Shown here: piece after piece, positions 49,601-62,719 of the stretch
Position numbering within the stretch: the stretch's first letter is position 1
Layout of the letters: the number at the start of each line of letters is the position of its first letter
Assembly: GCF_027744825.2 (NCBI RefSeq)
Contig: NC_071345.1
Coordinates: forward strand, 12,726,501 to 12,790,500
DNA length: 64,000 nt
DNA from: Synchiropus splendidus
Lineage: Eukaryota > Chordata > Actinopteri > Syngnathiformes > Callionymidae
Reading direction: 5' to 3'
Position numbers and translations under genes: made by a program
Notes under the pieces: generated by a model
The model's database searches: none
Told to the model about the DNA's origin: nothing
Seen by the model: only the letters and a program-made list of their open reading frames with translations

Positions 49601-51026
49601 GCAGGATGTTACTCTACTGTTGCGAACCAGTTTGTGTCATGACCCCATGTTTAATAAACACAATTTTGACTTCTTCATCATGCCGGATTTCTGACTGTCA
49701 TAAATGAATCATACGCCATGTTTGTATATTGACAAGGTGCCTTGTTTTGGTCAGAACTATGGAAAAGAACCTAGTTTTTATCAAGAACAAATGGGTTAAA
49801 TAAAACATTAGGAGTCTATTTTTTTTTCCACTGATAATGTGCTTCCTGTCATTGTGTGTCTTGTTTGTGAAGGATGAAAAAGTGTGCGTCATGGGTGCAA
49901 GTGTGTACACAACAGGAAGGAGACAGATGCAGAATGGCGGAACGGGGAGAAAGATTTTCCCCATGCAGCCTTCTGTTACCATTTGGCAATGGACGATTCG
50001 CCTCATCCACTCCGATCTCGTTACGCTGACACTCCAGCCCATTAAACAAAATAGATTATTGATTTTGCTCTTTTCGCGGGCTTTGAGAATTTCCATCAGG
50101 CCTCTCCGTGCCGGGAGAGAAGCGCTGAAGAAAAGCACAAGTCATTATGTGTACCGCCGTACAATGATACATCACATATACAAATGGAGAGAGGTTGCTT
50201 GAAAAAGCCCTGTGATTGTAGCAATATGCTTCAGCGGGAGACGGCGGGTTGTCATGGTGCGACCACATCGGTACCAAAGAAAAAAGACAGAAAGCCTCTC
50301 GAAATGGCATAATGATTTGAACGAGCGCCGAGAGAAGAAAGTACACTCTCATTTTGTATTGATCATGCAACGCAGGAAGGACAAGGTGAGGCACTTTAAT
50401 AAGTGACAGTCAGCGAGAACAACTCCCTGTACATCATTTTACTTATATTGAATCCAGATTTCAGCTCCCCAGGTGAAAATGACAAGACGCTTTCTTGTGT
50501 GCACCATAAGGAAAATCAATTTAGCTTCGGTCTTTAGCTGCACTCGTGTTGGCTCACACCGGTTTTCTTGTCCGACCACAAGTGGATTTGGGCTTTTATT
50601 TTTGAATTAAGTTTTGCGATTATTTTTTTCACGTCTTCAAAGACACCTTCTTCTCATTCCTGTTAGACAGGGGTTACTGCGGTAACACATGGGGGACCCC
50701 TAGAGAAGTCACACAGTCTTACTCTTATCAGCTGGATCCTATAGCGATACTACAGTGATGGCATTTCCACTGATGATGTTTTTTTTTTTTTTCATTTATA
50801 GTCAAAATAACAGAAACCATCTGTTTCAACTCACCATTGATGGTGTCTTTTTGCCATTTACATTGACTGTAAATGGCAAAAAGAAGAAATGGCTCAGACG
50901 TCATGTGTCACCAATGGCAGAGAAAACTTGAGTAGCTGAAAAAATAATTTACCTATAGTTTCCTAGTTTTTACATTGTAGCATATGTTTAATGGAATTTG
51001 TTTCCTTTTAATGGAAAATGTTTCTA
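46664..51026. other. mostly blank stretch
   Basis: No supported gene. The longest plus-strand frame in the window (46762-47325, 187 codons, TTG or internal ATG start) lies here but has no splice context or clear homology. Confidence 0.45.
50846..50884. repeat. perfect 17-bp hairpin with 5-nt loop
   Basis: TCTTTTTGCCATTTACA and its exact complement are separated by TTGAC. Confidence 0.9.
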
Positions 51027-51196
51027 CTCTGTTGTGCGAACGTTCTCCGAATTGATACTGTATATCGATGAGGAATTTAACTTAAAGTATCATTGAAATC
51101 AATGATTTTTCAATTGCTAAAAATAATACTTATATGATATAATAGTCCAACTTTTGGTGAGTCAACAATACCAGGTTATCACATACAGAAAGAATG
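51027..51196. repeat. local duplicate module B
   Basis: Shares GAATTGATACTGTRTATC, ATTGAAATCAATGATTTTTC-like sequence and TTTGGTGAGTCAACARTACC with 52465-52722. The second copy carries a long (TA)n expansion before the last block. Confidence 0.65.
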
Positions 51197-52329
51197 GAGG
51201 CAGAAGGTGCATTTGAAGTTGTAACTCGGCTAGAAGTGGCCCACGTGCTTTTTTGAAATGCCCACCATCCGACAACGTCGGAAGCTTTCTGTTTGTGTTT
51301 TGCATGTGGAGACCTCTGTTTTATCGTGACTTCATGACACCCTTCTGACTTGACTTGTTATTATTTATTTACTTCACCACATTGAAGAATGAAAGAATCC
51401 AATAAAAGTCATTAAAACGCTCGTGGCAGAGGGTTGAATGACCCAGGACAACATAAATAAACCATCACTATCAAGTGTTTATTCAACGTGCACACAAAAA
51501 CACAGACCGTTTTCCAGCTGATTTTATTTGACTTTCAAAACATTCTTGAGAATCGACTTGAGCTATGAATGAATAGACAGAAACAAAGAAAGTGGAGGGC
51601 TAATTCTCCTCCAGTATTTCAGCAATTTCTTTTCAGATGCATTAGTGACACAGGGTGCAGAGGGAGAGACGGAGGTAAGCCTCTCGAATCTGAGATCAAT
51701 TATAGCCTCCCTGCCTGTGAGCGCTGATAAAAATCATTTTTAATTTCACAGGATGGTGGATTATTCTGAAATCGATTATGGAACCCGCAGCCATTTCAGG
51801 GTGCATCTAGTTTTATCAGCTAAACTTCATTTTAAATAGGGAGAAAGTGATGTCAGTCATTGTTGGGAGGCAAATTTTTTTTCCGTTGTCAAAGTGTATG
51901 AGTTTATGACAAATGTCTGTGGATTAACTTTAGGATTTGTGGATGTAAATCAAGCAGTCGATGGGAACATGAAAGTATTTTATAAACAGGGGGAAATGGC
52001 GGAACAGTGGGAGGCATTGGAGACCGAATACACTCAGATTAGAACCTTGTCACGGGGTGAGTTTTGCGCTGGCGTGATTGACACATGCTGACAATGAGAT
52101 CTGGGAAACAGCAGGTGTGGTGCTGCAACAGAAAACAAGGACACAGAGTGTCAGCGATGAGAGCCTGAAATCAGAACCTGCTGATCTCAAACAGGGGCAG
52201 CACCAGAAAAACATTTGCTCTCTGGCAAAATAAGAATAAAGACTACCTTCACAGCAAATGTAAACAATTGTGATTTTAAAATGCAACTGAAAACGAATAA
52301 ACGACTTCTGGGGAATATATCTTCTCATG

Positions 52330-52441
52330 ATCATTTGAAACATACTGAAGATTTATGTCTCTAGTTATATGAAACTGCATCTGCCTCAACAAGTGATTTT
52401 GGAATTTTTTTTTCCCATGTTTATTCCCAAATTTTGGCACG
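52330..52441. repeat. local duplicate module A, first copy
   Basis: About 112 bp from ATCATTTGAAACATACTGAA to TTATTCCCAAATTTTGGCAC. It is repeated at 52761-52883 at roughly 85-90% identity by eye. Confidence 0.75.
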
Positions 52442-52464
52442 CCTGAATGGAATTTTTCACTAGG

Positions 52465-52607
52465 TTTCTACTCTACTGCGATTTCTACTGCGAACCTGCT
52501 CTGAATTGATACTGTGTATCAGTGAAATCAATGCTTTTTCAAATGCTAAAAAAGGTTACATCTCCCTGTATATAAATACCAACTAAACCTGAATATTTAC
52601 TTTATTT

Positions 52608-52679
<72 letters not shown>

Positions 52680-52722
52680 AATATTGTGACATTTGGTGAG
52701 TCAACAGTACCAGACAGAAACA
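52465..52722. repeat. local duplicate module B, second copy
   Basis: Counterpart of 51027-51196, interrupted by the (TA)n tract. With module A on both sides, the order is A-B-A with a 431-bp period, as expected after a tandem duplication. Confidence 0.65.
52612..52674. repeat. (TA)n microsatellite
   Basis: About 31 TA units within duplicate module B. Confidence 0.97.
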
Positions 52723-52760
52723 ACTGAACTGAACTGAAAATGCAGAATTCATTTTTTGCA

Positions 52761-52883
52761 TGATAATTTGAAACATACTGGAGATTTATGTCTCTAGTTA
52801 TATGAAACTGTATGTGCTTCAACCAGTGATGATGGAGTTTAATTTTTTTTTTGTCCCCATGTTTATTCCCAAATTTAGCCACG
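52761..52883. repeat. local duplicate module A, second copy
   Basis: Runs from ATAATTTGAAACATACTGGA to TTATTCCCAAATTTAGCCAC. It matches 52330-52441 in the same orientation, with a few indels in the poly-T. Confidence 0.75.
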
Positions 52884-55800
52884 ACTGATATCATGTGTAC
52901 TCTACCTACATGGTAGGGTGGATAAACAAAATCTTTTAGGGGTTTTATTTGAACTACCCATAAAGCAGCGCCACTTCCACGTTAAATATTGAATATTTTA
53001 TAGCAGATTTCACAGTAAAAACTTGTGGCTCTGAAGTGCAATTACGCTTTGTCACACCCCGACACAAACATATTTTAAAAGCGTGTTTGGCTGAAACATG
53101 ACGTAAGTGAATGTCAGCTACTTGCATCACTGAACTTTCTGGAGCATAAATTTGGAATCTTTTTCTTTTTTTCAACTGATCTCCATCAGAAGTGCGTTTC
53201 GACTGTGTTGCTCCCTGCGCCGGAGCTGAGCGGCGCTTCAGCGCTGATGGAAGGACCCTGCAGGGAGACACAATTCAGGTGATGATGATTCACCACCGTT
53301 CATGTCCCTTTTTCTCCCTGGCTCTGACATCAGAAGCAGGTGTGGACTCATGCTCCACTGCGTCAGAGATTTCAGATAAGTCCTCATTTGATCAATGTCG
53401 TTCATTAACCTCGGCGGTTTTAATCGGCCTGCCGTTGACAGCTGCGGGACGCAGGCGTTTCTGCAGGCTTCTCAGTGGCAGGAGACAATTGCAGTGCTGA
53501 TTACCCGGAATTAAAAACACAGGAATCACACCCATCCGCTGGCATTCTCAGCCGAATGAAACTCTTGTCACACCACTTCAATCTGAGGGTTTGTTTGTGG
53601 AGAGTTTGGCTTTTATTCCTCTTCATAAAAAAAAAAACCACTTTGTTCCTCAATATCGGTTTGTTTCGGTTGGAGGAAGTGACTGGTTGCAGAAGTTTAT
53701 GGACATTATGGCCACTCATAAAGTTGATAGTGGAGAACATAAAACATAAACATAAAAAAAAAAAACCTCACGCGCCTGGACTACTGCAGCAGCCAAATAT
53801 GTTGAATGTTAAAGTGGCAACCACCCATTTAAACATCTGAGCGAAGTGCGGTTGACTCAGCTGGAGCAGTTTACATTTAGTAGCATAATAATTTCAAGAC
53901 AACAATTTCTAGTTAAATATAATAAGCTCATCCCCCTTTCCTTTGGTGCTCATCTGTTTTGCTTGAGTGGAATCTGTGTCTGCGCCCGCCAAACTTTCTC
54001 TCGTATTGAGGTGGGTGATACACTTTTATAGGATTCTAAAGCTGAATTATGGCCAGAAAACAGCCACTGAGACGTAGAATGGTCCAATAATAAAAACATG
54101 AATACAAAATATTAACATTATGGGGTATTATTATAGATTAATAAAAAGAGCAACATCAGCGTCATTTTCAGGTCAGTGGGTTATTTATCATCATTGATAT
54201 ATTGTCGCCCAGATCTGGGAAGTCAATACCAGGTTTTTACATCGATAAGTCTTCACTGGAAGTCTACTTTAAAATTGTGATGTAAACTTTGATGGTTGAT
54301 GCCCATCAGTGTCAAACTCAATGTTTAGAAGCTGAGTCAGAGCCACCGTGCCATTTACATGGCCCATGAATGTAGTATGCATGAATGTCTTTTAGCAACT
54401 CCTGGTTACCATCACCCACCTTATCCTGTCTTGGTCGTCTTCTCTAGTCGTCTTCATGTCCTTATTCTTCGCATCCATGACCATCAGTGGTTGTTTTCCT
54501 CTTCTTTTTTATCTGACACCTCCATCGTGATCATTCTTTGTCCAACATGTCCCGACAAACAGTCGCTGGCTGCCATCACAACAGTGTCTCCGAGCTTCTC
54601 CAGGCGAACTGTCCGTCTGATAAACGCGACACCTTCTCACTCCCAAGGAGTCACATAGCGACTATCTAGAAGTGGACATTTATGTTTTAGAGTGACAGTG
54701 AACGCATCCTTCTACATGGGACATTACATTGTATTTCAATTAACCCATCTTCTGCCTTCTACATGCCTCCTCATCACATAAAAAAGAAGCTCTCGAGGTG
54801 ATGGTAGCTGTGGAATTCTGCTCCTTTCACTCTGAAGATCTCTGTTTGTCATTTGGTATATAATAAGCACTTCAAACATGGCGGCTTCTACGGCACATTC
54901 GACATCTGTAGTAAAGTGCGAAGTAGTCAAGAGAGCTTCCGATGGTCACCCGCCCTCCGCGCAGGTCTCATTTCCAACCTCTCCTTTTCCAATGCCATAC
55001 AGTAAGGGAAACATCTGACAGCATGGAAACACCTATCATACAACACTGAAGGCGTCAACATTGGGGACAAAAGTCCACTTGCAAATGGCCGCTCTTTGAC
55101 TCCTCACCAGTGATAATGGGTTCATATACTCGTTCTGACCTTGTCAGTCTGAGTAACTTGCAATTCAATCTCAAATGACTTTGACTCTACCACGTCTTAC
55201 TTAACTCCTGAATCATGGCAGGTATTGCTATGGTCACGCAGAGCTTCCACTCGACATTTTCAGTCCCGCTAGCTCAGGGTCATGTTAAGGCACAGAGACA
55301 AGTAAATAGACCTCATGCCTCCTGAATATGTGACCCACTCGTATGGAACCCTTCCTCCTCTGAGTCTGGTTTTGGTACTACCTGACAACTCATATGAGCC
55401 AGGTAGAGACAGATGGTGATGGCTCTTCACACAGCAAGAGACGCAGAACTGAGAGGACTATGGTGCATTCAGGACATGGAACAAATGGCGTTTCATCATG
55501 GTGCAGTAAGTGACCTGTCATTCGACGGGATGAGATCAGGCATTTTGATGTTTTCAAGTCTGTCAACCAAGAAGGAAACAATAAGAGTTGCATTACATTT
55601 AGCGACAGTTTTTCTAAGGACATTTTGGGGCCCCAGAAAATCACCAGTGGTGTCCTCAAAAGTCTTGATGTCGCATTGTTGAGTTCACTTTTTGACACTA
55701 ATCAAAAATCGGTATTTGACATATCTTGTATAAAGGTGATGCTAACATGATGGACATTAAGTGTGGCTAACTGTGAAACGTTAGAGAAGCAAGTCCCCCT

Positions 55801-58800
55801 CTGCCATGATAGGAACACAACAAACAACAAAGTCAGTCGTATCTTTTATTGAGATCGCAGTAGAAAAGAGCAATTACAACCTTGTGCACCTACCATGGAA
55901 AAAAAAAAAAAGTCAGCACAAGATCCATGTTTGCAATGATTTCAAGGCAGTGACCTTTCCGCACTGACTTTCCTCTATCTCTCACCTTTCCTCTGACTTT
56001 TCCTGGCCACATAAATTGTCTCAGCTCCATTGTGACCCGATTCCTGTTCATTAGCTTTCACTTTCCCTTCCAGCAGCAGTGTGATGGCAGACTCCTCTCC
56101 CTCCACTGACTTGTCTGATAGGATTTAGCCCGCGCTATGGCGATGCAATCTGGGCAGCTCCGCAGCTGTGAGTCGGGCCTGTCTTGTGGTGATAGATCAC
56201 ATCCCTCCTCCTGTGGCAGTGGAAGCACAACAACCAGTCAGCATTCTGATGTTGATATAGCCACTGTCATTACACACACATACAATTAAGGGAGGGGCCG
56301 CGCTGCCTGCCAAGTGTCAACAACTGCGGTCGCATCAGCCCGACTCTATACATCGGTTTCTGAACAGTGATTCTAATCTCACCGTGGCATTAAACTCGCT
56401 TTGTTTTCAGCATTAACACTGACACACACTTACTGCCTATGTTGTAAGGCTCGGAAGTGAATTGGAACATTGAATTTTAGTTTAAAAAAGAATTTAAAAA
56501 AAATGTAACAATAATAATAATAAAAGTAATAGACCTGCTCGGATGAAAGACTCAGATTTTATTACAGAAAACAAGGATTAAGCCAAGGAAGGGAAGAGCA
56601 CTCAAAATGTGATCTGAATATTTAATATGAATTAACTATGGTAGCAAACACTGTGTTGTTAAACACCAGGGGTTCATAAAGTCCAGTAAGTCAAGTATCA
56701 ATATCTGAATAAACCACTTTTTTTTCACTTATGGATTTGATCAGAAATTATTTCCTTTAATAAACTATTTAAAACCTGTTCATTACTCATAAACATAGAT
56801 GCAAGTTCCGATAAAAAAATGCAATTTAAAACAGTGTTTTTTTATTTTTATTTTAATTTTCTTTTGCATTTGTCATTATTCACTTATTTATTCAGTGATT
56901 AAGTTTTATTATATCTTAATCATATGTACTTTTTTACAGCATTTCATGTATCACTGACAAATTTAAATCTGGGATTTTTCAACCTAGAAATATAATCATT
57001 TCTGCTCCACCAGCATTTCTATTTTTTCATCTCAATGCACCAAACTGAATACCAATGTTTGTAAAATGACTCATTTCAAATAACAAAGCACAGAAGCTTA
57101 TAACAGCAGCCTCATAAAGCTTTTGCTTCAGGTGAGTGCTTAATAGAAGTCAAAGTAGATTTTGTGCAACTTTGTCTCTGTACTGGAAGATTTTTTTGGG
57201 GAGAAAAAAGAAAATAAAATAAAAATAAATATACTGCAGATCTTGTTGTTCAAAGCATGTTCTTGGACACAATGTACACACCCTGTAAAAGTCATTATTA
57301 TTAATATTATTATTATTTTACTATACACCTTTTTTTTCCATCGGGATTTGCAACATTTTTAGTTGATATTCCTGCAATCTTTATCTGACTAAATTATGTA
57401 TGTTCGCTATAATGGGGATCCATAAAAGTTGTTAAAAATGTTTTTGTCCTACACTGAATAAGACAAAGGATTATTTTGGTTTATTTGTATTTACAAGCTT
57501 GATAGTGCATTGGTAGTTCCGGCCTTATCTTTACACTCATGTGTCTTGCTACTTGTAATTTCACAGCTCCATATAACATACTTGACAAGCACCAGGTGAT
57601 ATATTTCTTAGGCAGCGCCTCAATTTTCCAGCTTCCCCTCTGTTCTACTGCCACCTCCAGGGCAAGCAAGCCAGCAGGACTCCGTTTCTCGGGTGCAAAT
57701 CCTCCAAGGAAAGCCTGTGGTCTTCCTCCGGCTTACAATGAAATGCCACCGGTGGCAAGTGCTGTAGCATCATATCCAGCTTCCTGGCATTACAGCCACA
57801 AAGCCGCGCAAAGCATCCCAGTGGATCAGGCGCGAGAAAATATTAGTTACTCTCACTGTGGCCGCAGAAAACAGGCGCGCACGTGTGTGTCAGTAAGATG
57901 GATGCACGTTTGCAGCAGGAGCGCACGGCGGTGAATAAAAAGCCAAAACATTTGTTTTCAATTCGACATTTGCCACCTCCACCTGAAATATTTTCTGTTA
58001 CTGTGGAAACAGTTAATTGACTCTTCTGCATTGATTAAATGTCACACTATTAATGTGACATTATGAGGTCCAATCAGTTTAAAGTCGACTATTTGAGAAG
58101 TAATTGTGAGCTCACTTGTCGCTGCGTTGACCTCATCAGTTATTCAGTTTGAATAACAGTCTCAGTCCTTCAGGCTGTTGGTCTTCACTGCTGAGCACGC
58201 AGCTAGTTATTTAACACAATTGCTTTTCAAAACAATTTGAATGTTTATCCTTGTATATATATATATATATACAAAATATCAGTTTGACAATAGCACTATA
58301 AATCACGATGGTGGCTATATTCAAGTTTTTATATCACCTTATTTAAACTAAAGCTCTTTTAATGTCTTGAAAATATTTGCATAAGAATTTCAATTTTATA
58401 ATATTATTTTTTTGTTGTAATTAAATGATGAAATTAAATTGTTAAAGTCCCCCCACTAATATGTGTATATTAATATTAATATTAATAAACGGACTCACCT
58501 TTGTGGTATTTAAAAGCCTGTGAATTCAGTTTTTTTTTTTTTTTTTCTGTGTGTCGTGGTTGGTGTTTCTGAAGCCACTTGAAAAACTCACCACGAATGC
58601 TTTCAGTATTTGTTTCTGTTGTTGTTGTGTCTTAGCAGCACAGTGGTCAGACAGACGTGCAGTGGTTAAGTGCCTTGACTTGAATTAAATGCACTTCTGG
58701 GCAAACCTCAGGTATTTTCAGTGGATTTTCGTGAGTTCTCTTTGACCATGAGCAAAGCTTCTTTTGAGTCCGACAACGTTTGTTGCAACGTTTTTTGCGT

Positions 58801-59019
58801 CTTGAAATGAACAAAAGAAGGTGTGAATTCAAGTGTCGGCATCTTGCCAAGTGACTGGGAATGTTTTTTAGTAAGCATTTTATTCAACTAAATTCTGCCT
58901 TCCTATTTGTATTTTTATTTATTTAGTTTTATTGGAGGGCAAAGGGGAGTTGAAAGGACCCAAATATTTGCAACAAAATGGAACAATTTTACTATTTCAA
59001 GACTTCCTGAATCAGTAAC

Positions 59020-59031
<12 letters not shown>
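52884..59031. other. long non-coding stretch
   Basis: No supported gene or complete mobile element. Simple sequence includes a short (TA)n at 58253-58271 and (TAATAT)n near 58466-58488. Confidence 0.5.

Positions 59032-59101
<70 letters not shown>
59032..59101. repeat. (GT)n-(TA)n microsatellite
   Basis: About five GT units followed by about 33 TA units, the longest dinucleotide tract in the window. Confidence 0.97.
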
Positions 59102-59103
<2 letters not shown>

Positions 59104-59522
59104 CTCAGTTTAATTATGAAAAATCATGTGAAACACTTTTGTCGGCAATTGTACCCTTACCTTACCCTTAACTTTAGTTGAGTTGATGATAGTGTTGTAC
59201 AGGGTGTGTCTGAAAAGTCTCAAGTATGGATGACCTTCGTATTGTAATAATAATAACAATAATAATAACAGTTATTTTAGTCTGAGATTTTATTATTGTA
59301 TGAAGAGGTGGTGGAACAACAACAACAAAAAAACAATACATTCATTACAACAACAACAAAAAATATTCTGTTTTATTTTTTATTTTTTATATTTATTTTT
59401 TAATTAAATTAAATTCATTTAATTGAACAGTTTGCTCTCCAGACAACAGGGAACCTTTGTCAGTGCAGTAGTTCCTGACACGTCACAGCTAGGATGATAA
59501 CAACAACAACAAACATGGAGGA

Positions 59523-59572
59523 ATCCCTGAACAAAAGCAAACAAAAGCTTCTGTTTGCTTTTGTTCAGGGAT
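59523..59572. repeat. perfect 20-bp hairpin with 10-nt loop
   Basis: ATCCCTGAACAAAAGCAAAC and its exact complement flank AAAAGCTTCT. No terminal repeat or target duplication of a transposon is visible. Confidence 0.92.
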
Positions 59573-61346
59573 GTTTTCACTACACAATGGCCAGGATTAT
59601 ATAAATATTTCTGTTTCTCTATCATGAATTTTGAACATCCATTATATTCATGCTTGTATTCTCAACACATTTCTGCTTTAAAGAATCTCCAGAAACCTGA
59701 TTCGGAAGATACCTTTACAAAGTTGATAACTAAAGAGGCATGTGAGTTCAGAGATCGGAGAAATAGCCTCTGGTCCCTGACATTAGAGTGGAGATATGGA
59801 TTCCATCTCTACTCTGGTTCAGGAATGTCTTGGCCTCTCTCAGTTTTCATTTGTTTAGTGGAAGAAAAATCAGCCAACAAATGAACAAATAACCCACTAT
59901 GACCACATTATTACTGGTTGACTTTTGTCTCCTTTTTTAATTGTGCTTATAGGTTTGTTTTGAATGCATGAAAATATAAAAAATATCAATATTATTTGCT
60001 CCTGAATCAGGTTTTCAGTTTCCGCCAATGCATGCAGGTCTGGGGCGTCTGCATTATGCACAGTGCTCCAGCACATGCTGTGTCCTGACAGGTTGACAAA
60101 TGTCAGAGGAAAACAGTGATTTAATAACTCATTTTCCCGCCAATTATTGCTCTGTGTCGAGAATTATTTCCTTGCCTCCTCATGATCGTTTGTCATGCAC
60201 GTAAATTCCCCTCAAAGACCTTTTAATTCGTGCCAGACAGAGCTGAGGAATTACTCCAGCTCATGTTGAATTATTAAATATACTACCATAATAAGTCCTG
60301 AAATAGGTCGAGGCCGCTTTTGTGAATGGAGACTTTTGCCACACAAGTTTGACTCTAACATGAGCACAAAATATTGCTGTCGAGAATGGTCTCAGCTTAT
60401 CTAATAATGAAGGATAAAAACATTTTAAAAAAAGGTTCTAAATGGTGGGTGCTTTATTGAAAAAAAAAAGTACCTCCATTTGGATTATAATTTTTCTAAT
60501 ATAAAAAGATAAATCACACGTTCAACACCAGACGTAGTGCGCTGTGGCTCCTTGAGAATACAAACTCCTGCGCCATACACAGCCACGTCGCAGCCATTTC
60601 TGTGGCAGATGTTCCCCAGAGCTTCAGCATCACCTCCTTTCAACCCCCTCCCCGCTTCCTCATTGACAATCAAGTCACAGTCGTAACAAATCCGCAGGCA
60701 ATAATTGCCATAAACAAAAAAAATGAATAAGTAAAAACCTGTTTATCTGTTCGGAACAGTGGTCCCCATGAATGCAAGCCGCCATGGGGAAAGACTGCGG
60801 GGAGGGGAAGAATGAAACCTTGATATTCATACAAAAGAATGAAATCAATTTGAAGCAAATACGAATCTCCTTTCTCGCTCCTTCTGTTTAACCTTGTTGA
60901 TGCAAATGCTAACAATAATGGCTCCTGTGTTGCAGCAGACAGCACATGCAGACGGGTTGATAATTATAGATTAGCTGGGTTCTGGCATTATCTGGGCCGA
61001 CCTATGCTGTTTTCTAATAACGTGGAGAGAGATAAAAACCACTCTGGCACCTGTGAGTGTGCGCCGGCAGGAGCGGCTCTGATAGCTCACAGTTTGAAAA
61101 TCTGCTGCTCTGTTTCGCATGTTCGGGGTAATACACTCAAGAGTATCACCAAAACCTCCAACCTCACATTCGTGTTTTCACGTGTTCTAGGGTCAAAAAC
61201 ATGAATCCTCAATCTTGATGTCTTCTCAACCTGATGTCTCAAGTGTGTGACTTAGAAATAGGAGTCTCCTTAAATGCAGATGCGTCCTCAGACTGTGTGG
61301 GGCAGCATTGTGAATTGCATTTTTGAGGTTTGGTACTGAGCCCTTA
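59573..61346. other. non-coding stretch
   Basis: No supported gene or repeat that I recognise. Confidence 0.5.
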
Positions 61347-61963
61347 AGGCCCATTTATGCTGAAAATTACGTACGGACCAATGCAAGCTTCCACAACGCT
61401 TACAGATACGGACCAAACGGAGCAGTACCACCAGAAACCGCGGGGGTAGTGTTGCTGTAACTATCTTATACGTAGCTCTAATGACACACAAGAAAGACAT
61501 AACAAAGGCGGACATTCTCCATCCAGCAGTTGCCATATAGTAGTGATGGGCTGATGAGGCTTCATGAAACAGTGTCCTCTTTTTCAGAGCCCAGTAAGTG
61601 GTGCTCTGGGTTTTAAAGTGATAGGAGGCCTCAATTGAATTGTTGGTGCCATCTAGTGGCCACAGAAAAGGAGGACACTGTTTCACAAAGCCTCATAAGT
61701 CCATCACTACCATATAGTATATTTAACGGCCTCACCGACCTCCTACAACGCTGCCTCCGTTCTCTTCTTTTGTGCAAAAGGTAGAGTATCATTCACGGAT
61801 GCCATGTAGGTTTTGTAGTTTTTTGTTGTCAGACACTTTTGACTCTTGGCTTCTACCCCTGGTGGTTACATTGGTGAACAGCAATACCAATACAAAGAAC
61901 TCATGATGCAAGTTTGAAATAGACCGATACAATTCAGTATGTTAAGGGAACATAAATGGGCCT
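61347..61963. mobile_element. PIF/Harbinger-like transposon (family B, copy 2) with nested MITE
   Basis: AGGCCCATTTATG at the left end and its perfect complement CATAAATGGGCCT at the right end give a 13-bp terminal inverted repeat. TTA flanks both sides (61344-61346 and 61964-61966), the duplication typical of PIF/Harbinger insertion. Removing the nested MITE and one target copy leaves 440 bp, close to the 460 bp of copy 1 at 24669. It is non-coding. The CTCF-like site of copy 1 is reduced here to CCCCTGGTGG near 61850. Confidence 0.78.
61541..61709. mobile_element. hAT-like palindromic MITE, copy 10, perfect 8-bp duplication
   Basis: The reference copy for the family. It starts TAGTGATGGG, ends TCCATCACTA and is flanked on both sides by CCATATAG (61533-61540 and 61710-61717). 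An 8-bp duplication with YARNG-type ends is the hAT hallmark. The right-arm minus-strand motif CCACTAGATGGCAC (61646-61659) is complete; the left arm is mutated (CCAGTAAGTGGTGC). It sits inside family B copy 2, so it is younger than that insertion. Confidence 0.93.
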
Positions 61964-62120
61964 TTATCGAACTATCGTCGTACCATCAATCTGATGCTCA
62001 GCTCGAGAATCCATAAAGAATCACACTGACACATAACATGGCCTTTATGTGGGCTAGTTGAGCAACACCTCATTTCACTTACATTTACTAGCTCGCATTC
62101 ACTAATAAGTAAAGACGGCA

Positions 62121-62480
62121 AGATAGATAGATAGATAGATAGATACTTTATTGATCTCTGAAGAGAAATTCCCATTTCCAGCAGCATGACAGGTGGAAAC
62201 ATAAGAGCAAGTTAAAAAAAAAACAAAAAAAACAAAACAATGCGACAATGAGATAGGAAATTAAAATTAAAATTAAATTAAAATAAATAACAACAGTTCA
62301 GCATGTGAATGTGTGTGTGTGTCACGAACTAAAGTGCACGTGTGTCTTTGGTGTGAGTGTGTAGTGAGTCTAGAGTGTATTTGTCCATTTTATCGTCCTT
62401 CCCGAGAGATGTTGAAGAGCCGAATGGCGTGAGGGAGGAACGATCTCCTCAGTCTGTTTGTGGAGCAGGACAAGATGCAT
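62121..62480 (-). mobile_element. LINE (L2/CR1-like) 3' end, minus strand
   Basis: The minus strand encodes an undamaged C-terminal stretch, TNRLRRSFLPHAIRLFNISR, ending EGR and a TAA at 62392-62390. It continues through about 240 bp of 3' untranslated region to GATCAATAAAGTATCTATCT and a (CTAT)n tail at 62145-62121. The rest of the element is missing (5' truncation). The intact frame end suggests a fairly recent insertion. Confidence 0.75.
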
Positions 62481-62719
62481 CATATCAAAGCTCAAAACTA
62501 AAAGATTTACAAAGAGTGTCAAGCACAGTCGTTCTATGAGCTCATACAAGTTTGACCAATAAACTGGTTGCCATCTCATATACAGTTAGACACCAATGTG
62601 TTTGACAATACGCAATGACAAAACAATTGAGCAAGTTCGCAATATGTCTTGTTATTTACATAATGAATTGCACATGGTTTTATTTACCTTTTTTTGAGCA
62701 CCGAAGGAGAGAAACATTC

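Noticed and set aside
52612..52674. Short open frames encoding YIYIYI
   Set aside because: They are translations of (TA)n microsatellites, as at 59.0 kb.
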